Assembly (NCBI GenBank): GCA_019429445.1
Contig: JAHYIW010000018.1
Location: 1-64,000 of the forward strand
DNA length: 64,000 nucleotides
Direction of reading: 5' to 3'
From: Desulfuromonadaceae bacterium
Lineage (GTDB): Bacteria; Desulfobacterota; Desulfuromonadia; Desulfuromonadales; JAHYIW01
Shown here: positions 1 through 7,997 of the stretch, piece by piece
How positions within the stretch are numbered: the stretch's first letter is position 1
Layout: each line of letters begins with the position of its first letter
Translations under genes and position numbers: made by a program
The notes under the pieces: model-generated
Told to the model about the DNA's origin: nothing
Databases searched by the model: none
Seen by the model: only the letters and a program-made list of their open reading frames with translations

Positions 1-2
1 CG

Positions 3-527
3 GCGGATGCGGCTTTTCACGCTGCTACACTCCGTTATTTTAATCCGGTTGGCGCCCATGCGAGCGGATTGATCGGCGAAGATCCGAGCGGCATACCGAA
101 TAACTTGATGCCCTTCATCTGTCAGGTGGCGGTCGGCCGGCGTCCGTATCTGAATGTTTTTGGCAACGACTACCCGACCCGCGACGGCACCGGGGTGCGT
201 GACTATCTGCATGTGGTTGATTTGGCCCGCGCCCATGTGTCGGCCCTTGAATATTTATTTCGAGCGGAGCGCAGCCTTCTGGTGAATCTCGGGACCGGTC
301 ATGGCGCCAGCGTTTTGGAGCTTGTTCATGCCTTTGCACAGGCAAGCGGATGTGCGGTGCCATTCAAAATTGCCGATCGTCGCCCTGGCGACGTGGCAAT
401 GTGCTATGCTGACCCGACTTTGGCGCAAAAATTACTCGGCTGGCGGGCCGAATACGATGTCTTGCGTATGTGTACTGATGCCTGGCGCTGGCAGCAACAG
501 AATCCGCATGGATACAGCAAAAGTTGA
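3..527 (+). CDS. galE: UDP-glucose 4-epimerase, C-terminal part (5' end outside window)
   Basis: The reading frame is already open at the window edge and runs to TGA, giving the last 174 residues; family members are about 330-340 aa, so roughly half the protein is visible. GalE interconverts UDP-glucose and UDP-galactose with bound NAD in the cytoplasm. Recognisable GalE segments are RYFNPVGAH near the left edge, [16 protein letters not shown] in the middle and the tail QQQNPHGY. The next genes (sugar-phosphate transferase, UDP-glucose dehydrogenase) suggest a role in surface polysaccharide precursor supply. The codons for the tail contain a 22-bp stretch that recurs exactly at 4749-4770. Confidence 0.93.
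   Translation, partial: ADAAFHAATLRYFNPVGAHASGLIGEDPSGIPNNLMPFICQVAVGRRPYLNVFGNDYPTRDGTGVRDYLHVVDLARAHVSALEYLFRAERSLLVNLGTGHGASVLELVHAFAQASGCAVPFKIADRRPGDVAMCYADPTLAQKLLGWRAEYDVLRMCTDAWRWQQQNPHGYSKS
490..511 (+). repeat. 22-bp exact repeat, copy in galE 3' end
   Basis: Identical to 4749-4770. Here it encodes part of the conserved GalE C-terminus (WQQQNPHG). The other copy is intergenic, so it is likely a fragment of a galE end. Confidence 0.8.
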
Positions 528-814
528 TAATTTCTGCGAATATCCATATAAGGTTAAGAGTCTTAAAGAACCTATTGAGCAGGCTGTTTGCGCTTTGAAA
601 GATCTGGGTATCTGTTCACCGAAATTTGACACTTTCAAAGACATGAATTATTTATTATCAGTAACTTAGCGCAACCGACAACCACTTTTTTATACTACAA
701 CGCTGTTGGTCGGGAACTGTCTTGAATCTTTTTGATTGGCCTAATCCGCTGTTGTCCTGTTGTTGATTTAGTGGTATCTTCCTCCCCCAGCTTTCTAACC
801 TGGAGGGCATATTG

Positions 815-2236
815 ATGCTAAGAGAACAGGCTAAAGTTTTTAATCGTCTCTCGGTTTTTTCCGATTCATGTACTGTCCTTTGTGCATTTATTGTTGCCTA
901 TTATCTGCGCAGTTACTTCATTGGCAGTGATCACAACACGCTCCGGGAAAACCTGTGGACCATCTCTATTATTGTGCCAGTCTGGTGCTTTCTGCTCTTT
1001 CATCATCATCTTTATTCATCGATCCGTCGTTTAAGTTATTTTGACATCCTGGCCAAGCTGGTCAATGTTCACATTTTTGGTGGCATCGCCGTTACTTCCA
1101 TTTTTTATTTGTTAAATTACGATTTTTTTAGACGAGGTTTCTTTTTGCTGTTTATTGGAACAGCCTTTGTGTTTTGCGTGATTGAAAAATGTTCGCTTAA
1201 ATTTGTACTTAATCGCCTGCGAAAGAAGGGGTTCAATTCCAGAAATTTACTGATTGTTGGTTCCGAGAAAAAAGCAGAGACATTTATCTCTTTGGTCAAA
1301 GAACACGAAGACTGGGGCCTGAAAATTGTCGGATTTGTTCAAGCACAAAACGCCGGAGCCAAAGAGTTTATGTGTGGCTATCCGGTTCTTGGGCAAATAG
1401 GTCAGCTGATGGATGTTTGTAAGAGTCAAACGGTTGACGAGGTTGTTTTTTGTTTGCCGCGACCCAAGGAACTGACCATCAATGTTGAAGAATATCTACG
1501 AGACTTAGAGGTGCTTGGGATAACGGTTCGTATGGTATTGGGTGACTATGACGTTTATAAAAGCCGTCGTGAACTCAGCCTTTTTCACGAGCGCATCCCG
1601 ATTCTGACCTTCCATTCCAAGGCGTTCGACGCACAGCAACTGTTTTACAAGAGAGTGCTGGATATTGTTGGCGCGTTGGTCGGGCTGACGATCAATCTGG
1701 TCATTTTTCCTTTTCTTTACATTGCAATTAAACGGGATTCCCCCGGACCGATCTTCTTCAGTCAGGAGCGGGTCGGCGTAAACGGTCGGATCTTCATGTG
1801 CTGGAAGTATCGTTCGATGTATATCGACGCCGAGGAGCGTAAAAAAGATCTCCTCGACCAAAATGAGATGAACGGGGCGATTTTCAAGATTGAAAATGAT
1901 CCCCGCATTACAAAAGTCGGACACCTTTTGCGTAAGACCAGTCTGGACGAGTTGCCGCAGTTTTGGAATGTGCTTAAAGGGGAAATGAGTCTGGTCGGGA
2001 CGCGTCCGCCAACTCCCGCCGAAGTTGCCGAGTACGAGGACTGGCACCGTAAACGCATTGTCATCAAACCAGGAATTACCGGTATGTGGCAGGTTAACGG
2101 CCGCAATCAGATCACCGATTTTGACGACATTGTCCGTCTTGATCTTAAATATATCGATCACTGGAGTTTTTGGCTGGACATTAAGATTCTGTTGAAAACA
2201 GTCAAGGTCGTGTTGTTCCGTGAAGGAAGTTGTTAG
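815..2236 (+). CDS. Exopolysaccharide polyprenyl-phosphate hexose-1-phosphate transferase (WcaJ/WbaP type)
   Basis: 473-aa membrane protein that should transfer a sugar phosphate from a UDP-sugar to undecaprenyl phosphate, the first step of a lipid-linked polysaccharide repeat. Four hydrophobic segments occupy about residues 15-130, a Rossmann-like CoA-binding-type region (LLIVGSEKKAE) about 145-240, a further membrane segment about 282-303, and the bacterial sugar transferase domain follows (KRVLDIVGA, DSPGPIFFSQERVG, KYRSM, TSLDELPQFWNVLKGEMS, GTRPP, KPGITGMWQVNGR). The ATG at 815 is preferred over the TTG at 812 because GGAGGG at 802-807 lies 7 bp upstream. It overlaps nothing and is followed at once by UDP-glucose dehydrogenase. 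The exact sugar is not predictable. Confidence 0.92.
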   Translation: MLREQAKVFNRLSVFSDSCTVLCAFIVAYYLRSYFIGSDHNTLRENLWTISIIVPVWCFLLFHHHLYSSIRRLSYFDILAKLVNVHIFGGIAVTSIFYLLNYDFFRRGFFLLFIGTAFVFCVIEKCSLKFVLNRLRKKGFNSRNLLIVGSEKKAETFISLVKEHEDWGLKIVGFVQAQNAGAKEFMCGYPVLGQIGQLMDVCKSQTVDEVVFCLPRPKELTINVEEYLRDLEVLGITVRMVLGDYDVYKSRRELSLFHERIPILTFHSKAFDAQQLFYKRVLDIVGALVGLTINLVIFPFLYIAIKRDSPGPIFFSQERVGVNGRIFMCWKYRSMYIDAEERKKDLLDQNEMNGAIFKIENDPRITKVGHLLRKTSLDELPQFWNVLKGEMSLVGTRPPTPAEVAEYEDWHRKRIVIKPGITGMWQVNGRNQITDFDDIVRLDLKYIDHWSFWLDIKILLKTVKVVLFREGSC

Positions 2237-2259
2237 CGAAGTATGAAGGGATATTTTCG

Positions 2260-3624
2260 ATGAAAATTGCCATTGTCGGCACTGGCTATGTAGGGCTGGT
2301 GACGGGCACCTGTTTTGCCGAGATGGGCAACACGGTCTATTGTGTTGACTCTGACCAGATGAAGATTGCCAGCCTCTGTGCCGGGAAAATTCCGATTTAC
2401 GAACCGGGGCTGGATGCGCTGGTGATCAATAATCATGCGAACGGGCGCCTGAAGTTCACTACCTCCCTGCCTGAGGCGATGGCTGATGCAGAGGTTTACT
2501 TTATCGCGGTCGGCACCCCGCCAGGGGCGGCAGGCGCAGCCGATTTGTCTTTTGTGCTCGGGGTTGCCGCCGAGATCGGTCGTCACCTGGCCGGTTATGC
2601 GGTAATCGTTGACAAGTCAACCGTTCCGGTCGGGACGGCGGATCAGGTGCGCGTCGCGATTCAGCAGGAACTGGATCAGCGCGCTGTCGACATCGATTTC
2701 GACGTGGTCAGTAATCCCGAGTTCCTCAAGGAGGGGGCCGCAGTTGACGATTTCATGAAGCCGGACCGGATCATTATCGGTTCTGCCAGTAACCGCGCAA
2801 CCGAGATCATGCGGCGTCTTTACGCCGATTTCTGTCGCAGTCATGACCGCATTCTGGAGATGGGGCTCCGCGACGCGGAGATGACCAAATATGCTGCCAA
2901 TGCCATGCTGGCGACCAAGATTTCCTTCATGAATGAAATTGCCGGGCTCTGCGACAGCATGGGGGTCGATGTCGAAATGGTGCGGCGCGGGATCGGTTCC
3001 GATAACCGCATCGGCTATTCATTTATCTACCCCGGTTGTGGTTATGGCGGTTCGTGCTTTCCCAAAGATGTGCAGGCGCTGATTCATATGGCACAGCAGC
3101 AGCAGTTGCAGCCGCAGTTGCTGCAGGCGGTGCATCAGCGGAACACGGTTCAGAAAATGGTGTTGGTGGACAAAATTCGCACGCATTTTGGAGATTGTCT
3201 GGACGGAAAAGTCTTCGGACTGTGGGGGCTGGCGTTCAAGCCGGGGACGGATGACCTGCGTGAGGCTCCGTCGCAGGTGGTCATTGCCGCACTGCTCGCG
3301 GCCGGAGCCAGGGTCAAGGCCTACGACCCGGTTGCCATGGACGCTGCGCGTCAGGAGTTGCCTGCCGACTGGTTTACTTCCGGGGCACTGGAATTGTGTA
3401 ATCATCAATATGATGCCCTCAGGGAGGTCGATGCGCTGGTGCTGGTGACTGAGTGGAAACCGTTCCGGCACCCCGATTTCGGGGCGATGAAACGGCTGAT
3501 GGCAAAGCCGGTGATATTCGATGGGCGCAATCAATACGATCCTGATCTGCTGGTTGCCGACGGGTTTACTTACTACGGCATCGGTCGTGCGGGGAAAGGG
3601 GGCAATAGCGATGGTCGCGCCTGA
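2260..3624 (+). CDS. ugd: UDP-glucose 6-dehydrogenase
   Basis: 454 aa. Oxidises UDP-glucose to UDP-glucuronate with two NAD+, supplying acidic sugars for capsule or exopolysaccharide. N-terminal Rossmann motif GTGYVGLVTGTCFAEMG, central region with STVPVGT and NPEFLKEG, catalytic cysteine at residue 266 in GYGGSCFPKD, and the C-terminal UDP-binding domain with AFKPGTDDLREAPS. The ATG at 2260 fits the family N-terminus (MKIAIVGTGYVG) and follows GAAGGG at 2244-2249; an upstream in-frame TTG at 2230 would add ten unrelated residues overlapping the previous gene. Probably co-transcribed with the sugar transferase (23-bp gap). Confidence 0.96.
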   Translation: MKIAIVGTGYVGLVTGTCFAEMGNTVYCVDSDQMKIASLCAGKIPIYEPGLDALVINNHANGRLKFTTSLPEAMADAEVYFIAVGTPPGAAGAADLSFVLGVAAEIGRHLAGYAVIVDKSTVPVGTADQVRVAIQQELDQRAVDIDFDVVSNPEFLKEGAAVDDFMKPDRIIIGSASNRATEIMRRLYADFCRSHDRILEMGLRDAEMTKYAANAMLATKISFMNEIAGLCDSMGVDVEMVRRGIGSDNRIGYSFIYPGCGYGGSCFPKDVQALIHMAQQQQLQPQLLQAVHQRNTVQKMVLVDKIRTHFGDCLDGKVFGLWGLAFKPGTDDLREAPSQVVIAALLAAGARVKAYDPVAMDAARQELPADWFTSGALELCNHQYDALREVDALVLVTEWKPFRHPDFGAMKRLMAKPVIFDGRNQYDPDLLVADGFTYYGIGRAGKGGNSDGRA

Positions 3625-3662
3625 CCGTCTGTTTACGGTGGGTGCGGAGTGGGTCGGCAGCT

Positions 3663-4730
3663 ATGGACAGCGCGCGTAAATCCGCGCCAAAACGGGGCAA
3701 ACCGGCAAAGAAGTACAGCCAGGCGGCGCGCCTCCATGATGTCATCCGGATTCTGGAAGCGCGTTTCGGTGCTACGGTCGACGATCTGGCGGAAGAATGT
3801 GCCGTCACCCGGCGGACGGTCTATCGTGATCTTGACGCCATTCGTGATGCCGGCTATCCCCTCGTTGCGCAACGTGAAGCAGACGGGCGGATGCTGTACC
3901 GCTTTATTACCGGCTTCAGAAAAATCCCGCCGATCACTTTTTCCCTTGATGAGTTAATGACCCTCTCCCTGTGCCGGGGGCAGCTGGATTTTCTGCACGG
4001 CACCCCCTTTGCCGATGAACTCAACGCGATCTTCGGTAAAATCCATTCCAGCCTGCCGCCGCGCAGCGTCGCGCATCTGGAGCGGATTGCCCACAGTGCC
4101 GCGCCGCGCTACCAGGGGGCGCGTGACTACAGTGGCCGGCGGGAGGTGATTACCGAACTGCGCCGTGCCTTGCTCTTCCAGTATCGCTGCACCCTGCATT
4201 ACACTCCGCCGCATCGGGCCGGCAGCGCGTATCTGGTCGATCCCTACACGTTGCTGGTTTATGACACGGCGCTTTACGTTGTCGGCTACGTCCACAACCG
4301 GGGTGCCAACCGCCTGTTTTTACTCGATCGTCTCGACCGCATCGAGGTGAGCGATCAACGCTTCGAGGTTCCGGAAGATTTCAGCCCCGATGCCGTAACC
4401 GGGGACGCTTTCGGCCTCATTGATGATGAAAAAGCGCTGACCATTCGGGTGCGATTCGGTCGGCAGGTCGCCCATTTGATTCGTGAACGGCAGTGGCATC
4501 CGTCGCAGATCATTGACGAGCAAACCGACGGGGCGCTGATCCTGACCCTGACCGCCGCGGGCGAAAAAGAACTCCTTTCCTGGCTCTATTCCTACCTTCC
4601 CGATGTCGAGGTGCTGCAACCAGAGTCTTTGCGCCGGGCGTTTTGTGCCGCTCTTGAGCACGGCTTGAAGGGGGCGAGAAAAGTCCGCCCCGTTGCGTCA
4701 CGGTGGCTAAATGTATCGAAAAATCCCTGA
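3663..4730 (+). CDS. WYL-domain transcriptional regulator
   Basis: 355 aa from ATG 3663; a GTG at 3642 in the same frame would add 7 residues and neither start has a clear ribosome site. N-terminal winged helix (VDDLAEECAVTRRTVYRDLDAIRDAGYPL, about residues 35-65) as in DeoR/HTH_11 proteins, then a WYL domain (YTLLVYDTALYVVGYVHN ... NRLFLLDRLDRIEV) and a C-terminal WCX-like region. WYL proteins are transcription factors whose WYL domain senses ligands, often nucleic acids, and are common next to defence genes; here the AbiE pair is directly downstream, but a link is only inference. The 3' end (4679-4706) resembles the dispersed repeat at 29632, so the tail may have been altered by repeat insertion. 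Confidence 0.88.
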   Translation: MDSARKSAPKRGKPAKKYSQAARLHDVIRILEARFGATVDDLAEECAVTRRTVYRDLDAIRDAGYPLVAQREADGRMLYRFITGFRKIPPITFSLDELMTLSLCRGQLDFLHGTPFADELNAIFGKIHSSLPPRSVAHLERIAHSAAPRYQGARDYSGRREVITELRRALLFQYRCTLHYTPPHRAGSAYLVDPYTLLVYDTALYVVGYVHNRGANRLFLLDRLDRIEVSDQRFEVPEDFSPDAVTGDAFGLIDDEKALTIRVRFGRQVAHLIRERQWHPSQIIDEQTDGALILTLTAAGEKELLSWLYSYLPDVEVLQPESLRRAFCAALEHGLKGARKVRPVASRWLNVSKNP

Positions 4731-4748
4731 CAGCCAACTTGCTTTCGA

Positions 4749-4770
4749 GGCAGCAACAGAATCCGCATGG
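4749..4770 (+). repeat. 22-bp exact repeat, intergenic copy
   Basis: Exact copy of 490-511 (galE 3' end) located between the WYL gene and the AbiE promoter. Read in the matching frame it would again give a GalE-like QQQNPHG tail, suggesting a leftover of a duplicated or recombined galE end. Confidence 0.75.
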
Positions 4771-4787
4771 CTTTGCCTGACCTCGTC

Positions 4788-4846
4788 TTGACAATCTGTT
4801 TTTTTGGGTTTACATAAAGATACATGATTTGTAACTTTATGTGAAC
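4788..4846 (+). promoter_or_regulatory. abiE promoter with overlapping inverted-repeat operator
   Basis: TTGACA at 4788-4793 and TACATA at 4811-4816 are separated by 17 bp. The -10 hexamer lies inside the left arm of an inverted repeat: GTTTACATAAAG (4808-4819) and CTTTATGTGAAC (4835-4846), 12-bp arms with one mismatch and a 15-bp centre. AbiEi antitoxins are known to repress their own promoter by binding inverted repeats, so this is the expected operator. Confidence 0.75.
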
Positions 4847-4857
4847 CTGGATGGCCT

Positions 4858-5406
4858 ATGCAACCGCTGAAGCAACTGGCAAAAATTCTCGCAGAACTCG
4901 CGGATAATGAACATTACCTGTTTTCTCTTGTCGATTTGAAGGGTGCAATGCCCGAACAAAGCCAGGGGGGATTCAAGGCGCTGGTCTGTCGCGGGGTCAA
5001 AGATGGACTGCTCAAGCGCATCTGCCGGGGGTTATATTTGTACCCGCAGGTGGAATTTGCCAGCGGCCTGGTTCTGTTTCATGCCGCTGCCAGATTGCGC
5101 GCCGATGCCTTTAATTATATCAGTCTTGAGACGGCGCTCAGCGATGCCGGGGTGATTTCGCAGATCCCTGTCAACTGGATCACCCTGATGTCTTCTGGGC
5201 GCAGCCACATTGTAAATTGTGGTGATTTTGGTCGTATTGAGTTTGTTCACACCAAGAAACGGCCGAAAAATTTAAGCGATCAGTTGGCCTATGATGTTGA
5301 TTGCCGTTTGTGGCGTGCATCCGTTGCCTTGGCGCTGAAGGATATGCAGGCAACTAAACGGAGTACCGCTTTAATTGACTGGAATGCCGCCAATGAATTT
5401 ATTTGA
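4858..5406 (+). CDS. abiEi: AbiEi-family antitoxin (type IV toxin-antitoxin)
   Basis: 182 aa. Antitoxin of the AbiE bicistronic abortive-infection system: an N-terminal winged helix that binds its own promoter and a C-terminal domain that antagonises the toxin. Visible are an HTH-like start (GGFKALVCRGVKDGLLKRICRGLYLYP, about residues 38-65) and the family core FNYISLETALSDAGVISQIP followed by TLMSSGRSHIVNCGDFGRIEFVHTKK. The ATG at 4858 is the only in-frame start after the promoter; its ribosome site is weak. It overlaps the toxin gene by 14 bp, giving translational coupling, and the inverted repeat upstream indicates autoregulation. Confidence 0.9.
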   Translation: MQPLKQLAKILAELADNEHYLFSLVDLKGAMPEQSQGGFKALVCRGVKDGLLKRICRGLYLYPQVEFASGLVLFHAAARLRADAFNYISLETALSDAGVISQIPVNWITLMSSGRSHIVNCGDFGRIEFVHTKKRPKNLSDQLAYDVDCRLWRASVALALKDMQATKRSTALIDWNAANEFI

Positions 5407-6289
5407 TCAACTGGTTCTTCAGGCGATGAAAAATAAGGCTGAGCTTGCGCCGTTGCGGGCGGTGGTTGAGAAAGAACTTCTCCATCATGATATTATGCGT
5501 GAAATGAATGCCGCTGGCTGTCTCGACACCTTGACCTTTATCGGTGGAACCTGCTTGCGTGCCTGTTATGGTTCTCAGCTGTTGAGTGAAGATTTAGATT
5601 TTACCGGTGGCAAAACTTTTGATCGTGAGACGTTGGGCGATTTGGCGACTATTCTTGTTGACCGGCTGGAAGCGAAATATGGTTTGCAGGTGACGGTGGA
5701 TGAGCCGAAGAGAGAGGTCGGGAATGTTGATACCTGGAAGATGAAAGTTAACACCCGACCGGAGCAAAAATCACTGCCTGCGCAAAGAATTAATATCGAT
5801 ATTTGCGCCTTGCCCAGCTATGATCGGCGCCCTGTGATGGTGCGCAACCATTATGGCGTCGAGATGGGAACTGCCGGCCTGATCATTCAGGCGCAAAGCC
5901 GCGAGGAAATCCTGGCTGATAAGCTTGTTGCCTTGGGTTTGCGGCCAAACCGGCTGAAAAATCGTGATCTTTGGGATATTGTCTGGCTTAAACAACTTGG
6001 GGTCGAACTGCCGCTGGATTTGCTACCAGACAAGATTCTTGATCGTCAGCGGAGTACGGCGGAATTTTTGATTTTGTTAAATGAGCGTAAGTCTCAATTG
6101 CAACTGGATCCGGAATTTCAGCGTGATTTTAGTCAAGAAATGAAACGATTTCTGCCCGTACACATTGTTGTGGAAACGATTGAGAATGAAGCGTTCTGGC
6201 CGTATCTTGTGGGGGTTATTTGTGCGGAATGTAATCAGGTTAATCGGTCGCTCACAAATCCGCCTAAAATATACACATTTAAAATGTGA
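5393..6289 (+). CDS. abiEii: AbiEii/AbiGii-family nucleotidyltransferase toxin
   Basis: 298 aa. Toxin partner of AbiEi; the family has a DNA polymerase-beta-type nucleotidyltransferase fold and arrests growth, in the studied members by modifying nucleic acid such as tRNA. The signature GGTCLRACYG (GGT at residues 51-53) followed by SEDLDF (65-70) gives the G-G-S/T and D-x-D catalytic motifs; the later segments REEILADKLVALGLRPNRLKNRDLWDI are typical. Start chosen at ATG 5393 (MNLFDQLV); ATG 5384 and TTG 5375 are possible. Likely phage defence by abortive infection, acting in the cytoplasm. Confidence 0.92.
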   Translation: MNLFDQLVLQAMKNKAELAPLRAVVEKELLHHDIMREMNAAGCLDTLTFIGGTCLRACYGSQLLSEDLDFTGGKTFDRETLGDLATILVDRLEAKYGLQVTVDEPKREVGNVDTWKMKVNTRPEQKSLPAQRINIDICALPSYDRRPVMVRNHYGVEMGTAGLIIQAQSREEILADKLVALGLRPNRLKNRDLWDIVWLKQLGVELPLDLLPDKILDRQRSTAEFLILLNERKSQLQLDPEFQRDFSQEMKRFLPVHIVVETIENEAFWPYLVGVICAECNQVNRSLTNPPKIYTFKM

Positions 6290-6388
6290 TCCAAAATCTT
6301 GATTCAAGCTTGATGCCCTCGTTCCGATTTGATGCCCAGCCGGTTAAGAATCTCTTTTTCAGGGCATAGTGGTTCAGTCCTGCAGATG

Positions 6389-6407
6389 TTTTGTATATAA
6401 TACAAAA
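6389..6407. promoter_or_regulatory. 19-bp perfect palindrome, possible operator
   Basis: TTTTGTATATAATACAAAA has 8-bp arms around ATA. It lies in the 298-bp gap between abiEii and the next gene. It contains TATAAT, so it could be an operator over a promoter; no matching -35 is convincing. Confidence 0.4.
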
Positions 6408-6418
6408 TGCGCTTGCCA

Positions 6419-6436
6419 CCGGTCACAGGGTACTCG
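6419..6436 (-). repeat. Solitary end of the 7736-7902 repeat family
   Basis: ACAGGGTACT with flanking GGTC closely resembles the terminal inverted repeat found at both ends of 7736-7902. Only one end is present, so this is probably a decayed copy. Confidence 0.5.
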
Positions 6437-6440
6437 TCTA

Positions 6441-6501
6441 CTGAAGACCTCCCTCCCCGGAAAATCACAGGTTTTGGAGGACGAAATTTCAGCCTGGTCA
6501 T
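6441..6501 (+). repeat. Partial copy of the dispersed repeat seen at 29632 and 33087
   Basis: The stretch GAAGACC ... TTGGAGGACGAAATTT ... GGTCATCC parallels the second half of the repeat at 29632-29781 with several mismatches. It is noncoding and lies upstream of the hypothetical gene at 6588. Confidence 0.6.
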
Positions 6502-6587
6502 CCACTCCGTGGATTGCGCGTGTGACTCATTCTGTCACAGTTGTCTGGTATGGTTGGTTAAACACGCAACGCTATCAGGAGGCAGTT

Positions 6588-7025
6588 ATGGTATGGATGA
6601 CAATGACGGATGGTGACGGCCACGCACTCTATCTGCAAATTTCCCGGATTGAACCGCGCCGCGCTAATGGCGGGACAATCCACGCCGTGCAGGCCATTGT
6701 CGGTGACGGAGTCGATGAAACTGCGCTGTTGCTGGAGGTCGGCGATGAGGTTACAGTGACCTTTATTGACCGGTGGCTGGATGTTGCAACCTTCCGGCGC
6801 TTTATCAATCACTACGATCAGTTTCAGCTTGAACAGATTTTGCGCGAAACGGTGCAGTCGTTGACATTTTGCACCCTGCACCCGCCGGGGGAGGGGGCGG
6901 CTCAGGTGCTCGGTTACCAGTGTGCGGGGCGTTGGCAGACATTGCCGGGGATGAGTCGACCACACCCGTTGTGTCTGCCGCAGTTGATTGCCGAAGAACC
7001 GCCAGCCTGGAGATCGGTGGCTTGA
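6588..7025 (+). CDS. Hypothetical protein
   Basis: 145 aa, not recognised. The start is set by a strong ribosome site, AGGAGG at 6577-6582, five bases before ATG 6588; the longer upstream reading frame runs back through repeat sequence and is not credible. The first half is acidic and beta-rich (ALYLQISRIEPRR, VGDEVTVTFIDRW), the second half has a possible helix (FRRFINHYDQFQLEQILRETV). No signal peptide or membrane segment. It precedes the maf gene by 123 bp and could share its transcript. Confidence 0.6.
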   Translation: MVWMTMTDGDGHALYLQISRIEPRRANGGTIHAVQAIVGDGVDETALLLEVGDEVTVTFIDRWLDVATFRRFINHYDQFQLEQILRETVQSLTFCTLHPPGEGAAQVLGYQCAGRWQTLPGMSRPHPLCLPQLIAEEPPAWRSVA

Positions 7026-7148
7026 TGAGGGCGACGCAATCGACCTGAAAAGCGTTTGCTTTTCAGCTGAGGCTACGGTAAAACTGGACGCAACAGCCCA
7101 CCGCAATTCAGCCGTTATCAACCGGCTGAAGACAAAGGAGTCCCGTTC

Positions 7149-7739
7149 TTGCGCACCGTTGTCCTTGCCTCAACCAGCCCCTATCGCCGTGAATTGTTGC
7201 GTCAATTGCGCATTCCATATACGTGTGCCGCACCGCGTTTTAAGGAAGCGATTTTACAGGATGTCGCACCGGAACTGCTGGTCAAACATCAAGCGCAGCA
7301 AAAGGCACTGAGTCTGCGTGATGATTATCCCGATGCGCTGATTATCGGTTCCGATCAGGTCTTTGTCGATGCCCGAGGGCGCACCCTGGGCAAGGCCGGC
7401 ACTCCGGCGCAGGCGATCAAGCAATTGGCGGCAATGAGCGGCAAGACCCATACGTTTTTTACCGGTCTGGCGGTTGTCGATGCCGCTACCGGCCGCTGCG
7501 AAACAGGATTCACCACCTTTGCCGTTACTTTGCGGACGCTTTCCGAATCCGCCATCGCTGACTATGTTGCTCGCGAGAATCCCGTCGATTGCGCCGGTTC
7601 ATTCAAGATTGAAGGGCTGGGGATTGCGCTGATGGAAAAGCTGGCGGGGGACGATTATACGGCGTTGATCGGTTTGCCGTTGATCAAACTGGTCACCCTG
7701 TTGGCAGAGTTCGATTATCACCTGCTGGGAGGCTCCTAG
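7149..7739 (+). CDS. Maf-family nucleotide pyrophosphatase (YceF subfamily)
   Basis: 196 aa. Maf proteins hydrolyse non-canonical nucleoside triphosphates; the YceF branch prefers 7-methyl-GTP. The N-terminal motif LASTSPYRRELLRQL, the IIGSDQV motif with its catalytic aspartate, KTHTFFTGLAV and DCAGSFKIEGLGI align best with YceF as I remember it. TTG start at 7149, supported by AAGGAG at 7135-7140 eight bases upstream; an ATG alternative is absent. The stop codon TAG lies inside the left terminal repeat of the element at 7736-7902, so the natural C-terminus may have been changed by that insertion. Confidence 0.9.
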   Translation: MRTVVLASTSPYRRELLRQLRIPYTCAAPRFKEAILQDVAPELLVKHQAQQKALSLRDDYPDALIIGSDQVFVDARGRTLGKAGTPAQAIKQLAAMSGKTHTFFTGLAVVDAATGRCETGFTTFAVTLRTLSESAIADYVARENPVDCAGSFKIEGLGIALMEKLAGDDYTALIGLPLIKLVTLLAEFDYHLLGGS

Positions 7740-7902
7740 TACCCTGTAACCGATAGGATTTCGAGGGATTGCGCAGGGCTTTGACGTGTCAGCAAGGCGC
7801 GATTTCTGTTGCCTGGCCGTAGCTAAGCAGCTGAAATCGGAACGTAGCTGACGCGGCAAAGAACCAGCAAGATGCGAAAGATTATGGGTGACAGGGTACT
7901 AG
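7736..7902. repeat. MITE-like noncoding element with terminal inverted repeats
   Basis: CTAGTACCCTGT at 7736-7747 is mirrored exactly by ACAGGGTACTAG at 7891-7902, and the match continues inward (ACC.ATA) with few mismatches. The 167-bp unit has no ORF. It supplies the maf stop codon and lies just before dnaE. From memory, similar noncoding repeats are frequent in Geobacter-type genomes. No target-site duplication was recognised. Confidence 0.7.
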
Positions 7903-7997
7903 AGCGTCTTGACGTTGCCAGTGCCCCGCTGATCATGCGGCTGCGCTGAGCCGATGCCGCTGCTGATCGTCTCTGTAACTGAACTGAAACACCACGC

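Noticed and set aside
301-669. A 122-aa ORF overlapping the galE end
   Set aside because: Its first two thirds are a shifted frame of galE and the rest has no coding signature or ribosome site.
6304-6501. A 65-aa minus-strand ORF as a transposase remnant
   Set aside because: It crosses two noncoding repeat fragments and no transposase motif is convincing.
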